Source of the DNA: Desulfobacterales bacterium
Lineage (GTDB): Bacteria; Desulfobacterota; Desulfobacteria; Desulfobacterales; UBA11574
Direction of reading: 5' to 3'
Length of the DNA: 9,608 nt
NCBI GenBank assembly: GCA_030145595.1
Contig: JAQYVG010000128.1
Location: 1-9,608, forward strand
This document shows, in pieces, positions 6,030-9,608 of this stretch. The notes beneath the pieces are model-generated. The model was not told where the DNA came from. It did no database searches and saw only the letters and a program-made list of their open reading frames with translations. A program made the translations under genes and the position numbers. Position 1 is the stretch's first letter; every line of letters begins with the position of its first letter.

Positions 6030-7961
6030 ATGAAACATAAACGTAATATATATCTGCAGATGAAGACCCTGAAAGAGGCCCGTGCCGTTCTTTTTGAAGC
6101 GTTCCCAACCGCTGGAGTGCTTTTAAGCGAGGCGGTTTCGGTGCCGGACGCTGTTGGCCGGGTACTTTCCGAACCGGTATTTGCTGAGATTTCTTCTCCT
6201 AATTTTCATTCATCGGCAATGGACGGCATTGCCGTGAAAGCTGAGAACACCTTTGGAGCCTCTGAAACCAAAGCGAAGGAACTCGTGATCGGTGAAGATG
6301 CCTTTTTTATCAATACCGGTCATGTGATGCCCGCAAACACCGATGCGGTAATTATGATCGAGTACGTCAATGTCTTAGACGAGAACCATGTTGAAATCGA
6401 AGCACCGGCGTTTCCCTGGCAGAACGTCAGAAAAATGGGCGAGGACATTGTCGCTACCGAGCTGTTATTCCCCCAGAACCATGTTGTCACACCATATTGC
6501 ATCGGCGCGTTGCTTTCCGGAGGGATTTTTAACGTTGCGGTACGCAAAAAGCCAAAAGTGCTCGTAATTCCAACGGGTTCGGAGCTTGTGGACTGGCGCG
6601 AAACAGTCTTGGAAGATCTTGATCCCGGCCAGATTTTTGAGACCAACTCATTTGTGTTAGGGAAACTTATCGAATCGTACGGCGGGGATTTCGTCCGTAA
6701 CGAAATAGTGGCAGATGATCACGATCAAATAAAAGATGCGGTTGACAATGCTCTTCGCGGTGATTTTGATATGGTTCTCGTTGTGGGCGGGTCATCGGCG
6801 GGATCCGAAGATTATGCCAGAAGCGTCATCAGCGCTTTGGGTAAGGTGCTGGTTCACGGTGTAACAATAATGCCTGGAAAACCGATTCTTATTGGTAGCG
6901 TCAACGGCAAGCCGGCATATGGAATCCCGGGATATCCGGTATCGGCCATCATTGCTTTTGAGCAGTTTGTCGGGCCGCTGATTTCCAGGATGCTGGGAAC
7001 ACCTGAACCGGCAAGGTCTACCGTTGAAGTTGAGCCGACAAGAAAAATAGCCTCCAAACTCGGTGTGGAAGAATTCGTGCGGGTTAAGTTGGGTGCCGTC
7101 GGCAACAAGATAGTGGCAACTTCTCTTCCCAGGGGCGCGGGATGCATCACCACCATTACTGAAGCCGATGGAATCATCAGGATACCCAATCACGTTGAGG
7201 GACTCAACATGAATGAACCCGTAACGGCTGAAGTGCTGCGCCCGTTGTCCGCTGTCAGCAACACAATTGTTGTGGTCGGCAGCCACGACAATACGCTGGA
7301 TATTTTGGCAGACCATATCCGGGCCGTCCACAGCAACCTTATCCTTTCTTCAAGCCACGTCGGCAGCATGGGTGGGTTGATGGCCATTAAAAAAGGGGTG
7401 TGTCATTTGGCAGGATCTCATCTGCTGGACACAGAAGACGGCACGTACAACATCTCCTATATCAAGAGGCTTCTTCCGGATATCCAGATAAGATTGGTGA
7501 ATCTTGTTTTTAGGGACCAAGGTTTGATTGTATTACCGAAAAACCCCAAGGCGATCAAAGGAATTGAAGACCTGGAGCGCGAGGATATCACATTTTTAAA
7601 CCGTCAAGGCGGATCCGGCACCAGAATTTTGCTCGACTACCGGTTGCAGCAGCTCGGTATAAACCCTGCCGAGGTAAACGGGTATGAAGATGAAGAGTTT
7701 ACCCACATGTCGGTTGCTGTGGGTGTTCTCAGCGGGACCGCTGATGTGGGCTTAGGGATCTATGCGGCGGCCAAGGCCCTGAAGCTTGATTTTATTCCTG
7801 TAGTCACCGAACAGTACGATCTTGTAATTCCTGAGGCGTATTTTGAATCGAAAAACATCCGGATCCTGCTTGAAACCATCAATTCTGCAGAGTTTAAAAA
7901 ACGGGTTGAATCCCTGGGCGGCTACAGCACCGAAAAGACCGGAACAATAATAGCAATTTAA
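6030..7961 (+). CDS. MoeA-type Mo insertase fused to a C-terminal periplasmic-binding-protein-like domain
   Basis: This 643-residue protein joins two domains. Residues about 10-405 are a complete MoeA: NFHSSAMDGIAV (Asp65), MGEDIV (Asp139), IPTGSELV (Glu185), VADDHD (Asp229/230), GGSSAGSEDY (Asp261), MPGKP (281-285) and GIPGYPVSA. Residues about 411-638 match the style of the molybdate-binding-protein-like domain often attached to MoeA (COG1910 type): VGSHDNTLDIL, SSHVGSMGGLMAIKKG, GSHLLDTEDGTYN, NRQGGSGTRILLDYRL and GTADVGLGIYAAAKAL. No signal peptide precedes it, so this domain acts in the cytoplasm; whether it binds molybdate, tungstate or something else is unknown. ATG 6030 is chosen because GGAAA lies 9 bases upstream. 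The open frame reaches back to 5919, but that part is translated repeat. ATG 6060 is the alternative. Confidence 0.92.
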   Translation: MKHKRNIYLQMKTLKEARAVLFEAFPTAGVLLSEAVSVPDAVGRVLSEPVFAEISSPNFHSSAMDGIAVKAENTFGASETKAKELVIGEDAFFINTGHVMPANTDAVIMIEYVNVLDENHVEIEAPAFPWQNVRKMGEDIVATELLFPQNHVVTPYCIGALLSGGIFNVAVRKKPKVLVIPTGSELVDWRETVLEDLDPGQIFETNSFVLGKLIESYGGDFVRNEIVADDHDQIKDAVDNALRGDFDMVLVVGGSSAGSEDYARSVISALGKVLVHGVTIMPGKPILIGSVNGKPAYGIPGYPVSAIIAFEQFVGPLISRMLGTPEPARSTVEVEPTRKIASKLGVEEFVRVKLGAVGNKIVATSLPRGAGCITTITEADGIIRIPNHVEGLNMNEPVTAEVLRPLSAVSNTIVVVGSHDNTLDILADHIRAVHSNLILSSSHVGSMGGLMAIKKGVCHLAGSHLLDTEDGTYNISYIKRLLPDIQIRLVNLVFRDQGLIVLPKNPKAIKGIEDLEREDITFLNRQGGSGTRILLDYRLQQLGINPAEVNGYEDEEFTHMSVAVGVLSGTADVGLGIYAAAKALKLDFIPVVTEQYDLVIPEAYFESKNIRILLETINSAEFKKRVESLGGYSTEKTGTIIAI

Positions 7962-7964
7962 AAC

Positions 7965-8029
7965 CACAGATTGCACGGATGGTCATGATAAATATTCTTA
8001 ATAATCTGTGAAAATCAGTGTAATCTGTG
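7965..8029. repeat. AATCTGTG palindromic element between the fused moeA and archease
   Basis: The arms CACAGATTGCAC (7965-7976) and GTGTAATCTGTG (8018-8029) are complementary at 11 of 12 positions, and a further direct copy of AATCTGTG lies at 8003-8010. The element starts three bases after the moeA stop and ends 19 bases before the archease ATG, so it fills the gap almost exactly. From memory, CACAGATT/AATCTGTG repeats recur between genes in many environmental genomes. Archease has no clear ribosome-binding site after it. Confidence 0.65.
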
Positions 8030-8048
8030 ATTAAAAAATTTAATATCT

Positions 8049-8462
8049 ATGCACTACAAACTAATCAACCATACGGCGGATCTCGGCATACATGTCTTTG
8101 GGACAGACCCGGTGGAGTTGTTTGCCAACGCCGCTTTTGCCACATTTGACATGCTTACGGAAATCGACTCGCTCAAGAGTCTTAAGACAACCAACCTCAA
8201 GGTAACCGGTGATGACTGGTCTGATCTGATGGTAAACTGGCTCAGAGAGCTGTTATACCTGTGGAACGGCAAAGAGCTACTGGTAAAAAAAGCACAGATT
8301 CTGGCCCTTTCTGAAAAGGAGTTGTCTGCCAACGTCGAACTCGATCCTTTTGATCCTGACCGCCATGAGATCAAAATAGAAATCAAGGCGGTTACCTACC
8401 ACCAGATTCAGGTCAGCAGCAGCCCCCAGGGTTGGGAGGCAAAGATAATATTTGATGTATAG
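8049..8462 (+). CDS. Archease, activator of RNA ligase RtcB
   Basis: Archease is a small metal-binding protein that speeds guanylylation and multiple turnover of the RtcB ligase. The 137-residue length is normal. Family signatures are the N-terminal NHTADLGIHVFG with its conserved acidic Asp11, the helix DLMVNWLRELLYLWN (69-83), the IKAVTYHQIQV strand (about 113-123), and the C-terminal GWEAKIIFDV with Asp136. The acidic residues near both ends are known to form the metal site. It lies 160 bases before rtcB on the same strand, the expected partnership. The start ATG 8049 is the only sensible one; the sequence before it is AT-rich without a clear Shine-Dalgarno, so translation may be modest. 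Confidence 0.93.
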   Translation: MHYKLINHTADLGIHVFGTDPVELFANAAFATFDMLTEIDSLKSLKTTNLKVTGDDWSDLMVNWLRELLYLWNGKELLVKKAQILALSEKELSANVELDPFDPDRHEIKIEIKAVTYHQIQVSSSPQGWEAKIIFDV

Positions 8463-8520
8463 ACTTTTTAAATTTGAATCAAAGTAGCTGTGAAAAATTA
8501 AAATGTCGAGTTTATCCTAT

Positions 8521-8547
8521 TAATCCTGTCTAAAAGACAGCCTTTTT
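8521..8547 (+). terminator. Weak hairpin plus T-run between archease and rtcB
   Basis: CTGTCT-AAA-AGACAG (8526-8540) forms a 6-bp stem with a 3-base loop, followed after two bases by TTTTT (8543-8547). This has the shape of an intrinsic terminator but the stem is short and only half GC, so read-through into rtcB is likely. The left arm lies inside TTAATCCTGTCTAAA, which resembles a common intergenic repeat (from memory). The rest of 8463-8622 is AT-rich with no gene. Confidence 0.4.
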
Positions 8548-8622
8548 GTTAATGATTTCTATTATGGTCGCCAAGACTTAGAGAAGGTGCTAAATTTAAA
8601 TTTTGAAATTTGGAATTAAAAA

Positions 8623-9608
8623 ATGACGATAAAAATAAAGCAAATAGACAAATACCGCTGGGAAGTTGCCAAAAGCGGTGCCATGCGCGTGCCGGGGATG
8701 GTTTACGCCACGGAAGAGATGTTAAAGAGTTCCGATCAGCAGGAACCTTTAAAGCAGGTGGCCAACGTTGCCACGCTACCGGGGATTTTAAAGGCATCGC
8801 TGGCCATGCCGGATATGCACTGGGGCTATGGCTTCCCCATCGGCGGGGTGGCGGCCTTCGACTGGGAATCAGGCATTATATCTCCGGGCGGGGTTGGCTA
8901 TGATATTAACTGTGGGGTTCGGCTGGCGACAACGTCACTAGTTGAAAAAGAAATCAGGCCTAAACTTGAAAGTCTTGTGAATGCGCTTTTCAGGGGCATC
9001 CCTGCAGGCGTTGGTTCCAAGGGGTCCATCAAACTTTCAATCGCAGAGGAGAAACAGGTTCTCCGCATGGGCAGCAAATGGGCAGTACGCCAGGGGTTTG
9101 GGGAAGAATCGGATTTAGATCACACCGAAGATGGGGGCTGTATGACCAATGCCGACCCGGACGTGATCAGCAAAAGAGCCCTGGAAAGGGGGCGCAAGCA
9201 GCTTGGAACCCTTGGTTCCGGGAATCATTTTCTTGAAATCGGTGTAGTTGAAGCGGTTTATGAGCCTGAAGCTGCCCGCGTTTTCGGGCTGTTTGAGGGC
9301 CAGGTAACCCTGATGATTCATTCAGGTTCAAGGGGTTTAGGATACCAGGTTTGCGATGATTCTCTGGCTTTTATGTCCAAACATGTCAAAAAATTAGGGT
9401 TTGATGTGCCGGATAGACAGCTGGCCTGCGCCATGATTCAGTCAGAGGCGGGCAGGCGTTATTATAATGCCATGGCCTGTGCCGCCAATTATGCCTGGGC
9501 CAACCGGCAGATTATGATGCACATGTCCCGTGAGATTTTTTTAAGAGAGCTTGGAGTCGGGCCGAGAGCTCTTAACATGCAGCTGGTTTACGATGTATGT
9601 CACAACAT
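8623..9608 (+). CDS. rtcB: RNA-splicing ligase RtcB, truncated by the window edge
   Basis: RtcB joins RNA ends carrying 2',3'-cyclic phosphate or 3'-phosphate to 5'-OH ends, using GTP and Mn2+. The visible 328 residues run open to the edge; the family is about 400-480 long, so the end is missing. Motifs are AMPDMHWGYGFPIGG (61-75), PGGVGYDINCGVR with Asp95 and Cys98, GTLGSGNHFLE with His202, IHSGSRGLG with His233, and VYDVCHN with His327. These are the known Mn2+ ligands. The guanylylated active-site His lies beyond the window. Start ATG 8623 has GGA 8 bases upstream. No rtcA or rtcR is visible; archease sits just upstream, suggesting an archease-dependent ligase for RNA repair rather than the Escherichia coli type rtcBA operon. 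Confidence 0.95.
   Translation, partial: MTIKIKQIDKYRWEVAKSGAMRVPGMVYATEEMLKSSDQQEPLKQVANVATLPGILKASLAMPDMHWGYGFPIGGVAAFDWESGIISPGGVGYDINCGVRLATTSLVEKEIRPKLESLVNALFRGIPAGVGSKGSIKLSIAEEKQVLRMGSKWAVRQGFGEESDLDHTEDGGCMTNADPDVISKRALERGRKQLGTLGSGNHFLEIGVVEAVYEPEAARVFGLFEGQVTLMIHSGSRGLGYQVCDDSLAFMSKHVKKLGFDVPDRQLACAMIQSEAGRRYYNAMACAANYAWANRQIMMHMSREIFLRELGVGPRALNMQLVYDVCHN

Noticed and set aside
5836..6108. Minus-strand 90-residue open frame
   Set aside because: It is translated repeat (its FPLIPL-AGSTE peptide mirrors the plus strand because of the palindrome) and overlaps the moeA start.

Overview
The window looks like a piece of chromosome from an anaerobic Desulfobacterota (deltaproteobacterial) species, probably close to the Desulfobacterales. 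That placement is an inference from protein style: a FabF with a long N-terminal insert, a RhlB-like DEAD helicase with a basic tail, a MoeA fused to a binding-protein domain, and an archease-RtcB pair. It also rests on the many short palindromic repeats between genes. No rRNA, tRNA, CRISPR array, transposase or phage gene is visible, and no marker gene fixes the species.

Layout. The left half (110-4290) is read on the minus strand: a RhlB-like DEAD-box RNA helicase (2794-4290), a 92-residue two-helix membrane protein (2220-2498), fabF (577-1890) and a 142-residue protein of unknown function (110-538) that probably shares the fabF transcript. The right half (4571-9608) is read on the plus strand: moeA (4571-5800), a second moeA carrying a C-terminal periplasmic-binding-protein-like domain (6030-7961), archease (8049-8462) and rtcB (8623 to the window edge, truncated there). 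The two halves diverge at about 4291-4570. Good minus-strand sigma70-like promoters can be read in front of fabF, in front of the helicase, and at 69-97 pointing out of the left edge.

Function. Three themes lie side by side: fatty-acid elongation (FabF), molybdenum/tungsten cofactor assembly (two MoeA insertases, one with a possible built-in ligand-binding domain), and RNA work (the helicase, and the RtcB ligase with its activator archease). The tandem MoeA pair suits an organism with many Mo/W enzymes. Archease directly before RtcB is the known functional pairing.

Most novel signal. The most unusual content lies between the genes. Nearly every larger gap holds a different palindromic or direct-repeat element: a nested palindrome at 2045-2175, a 12-bp stem at 2586-2619, GAA-triloop hairpins at 4510-4563, an 18-bp perfect stem plus a second hairpin inside degenerate CGCAGAG-like arms at 5896-6010, an AATCTGTG element at 7965-8029, and an AATCCTGTC hairpin at 8521-8547. 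Two of these abut gene starts and have probably created false N-terminal extensions in the longest open frames. I found no clear new multi-gene system.
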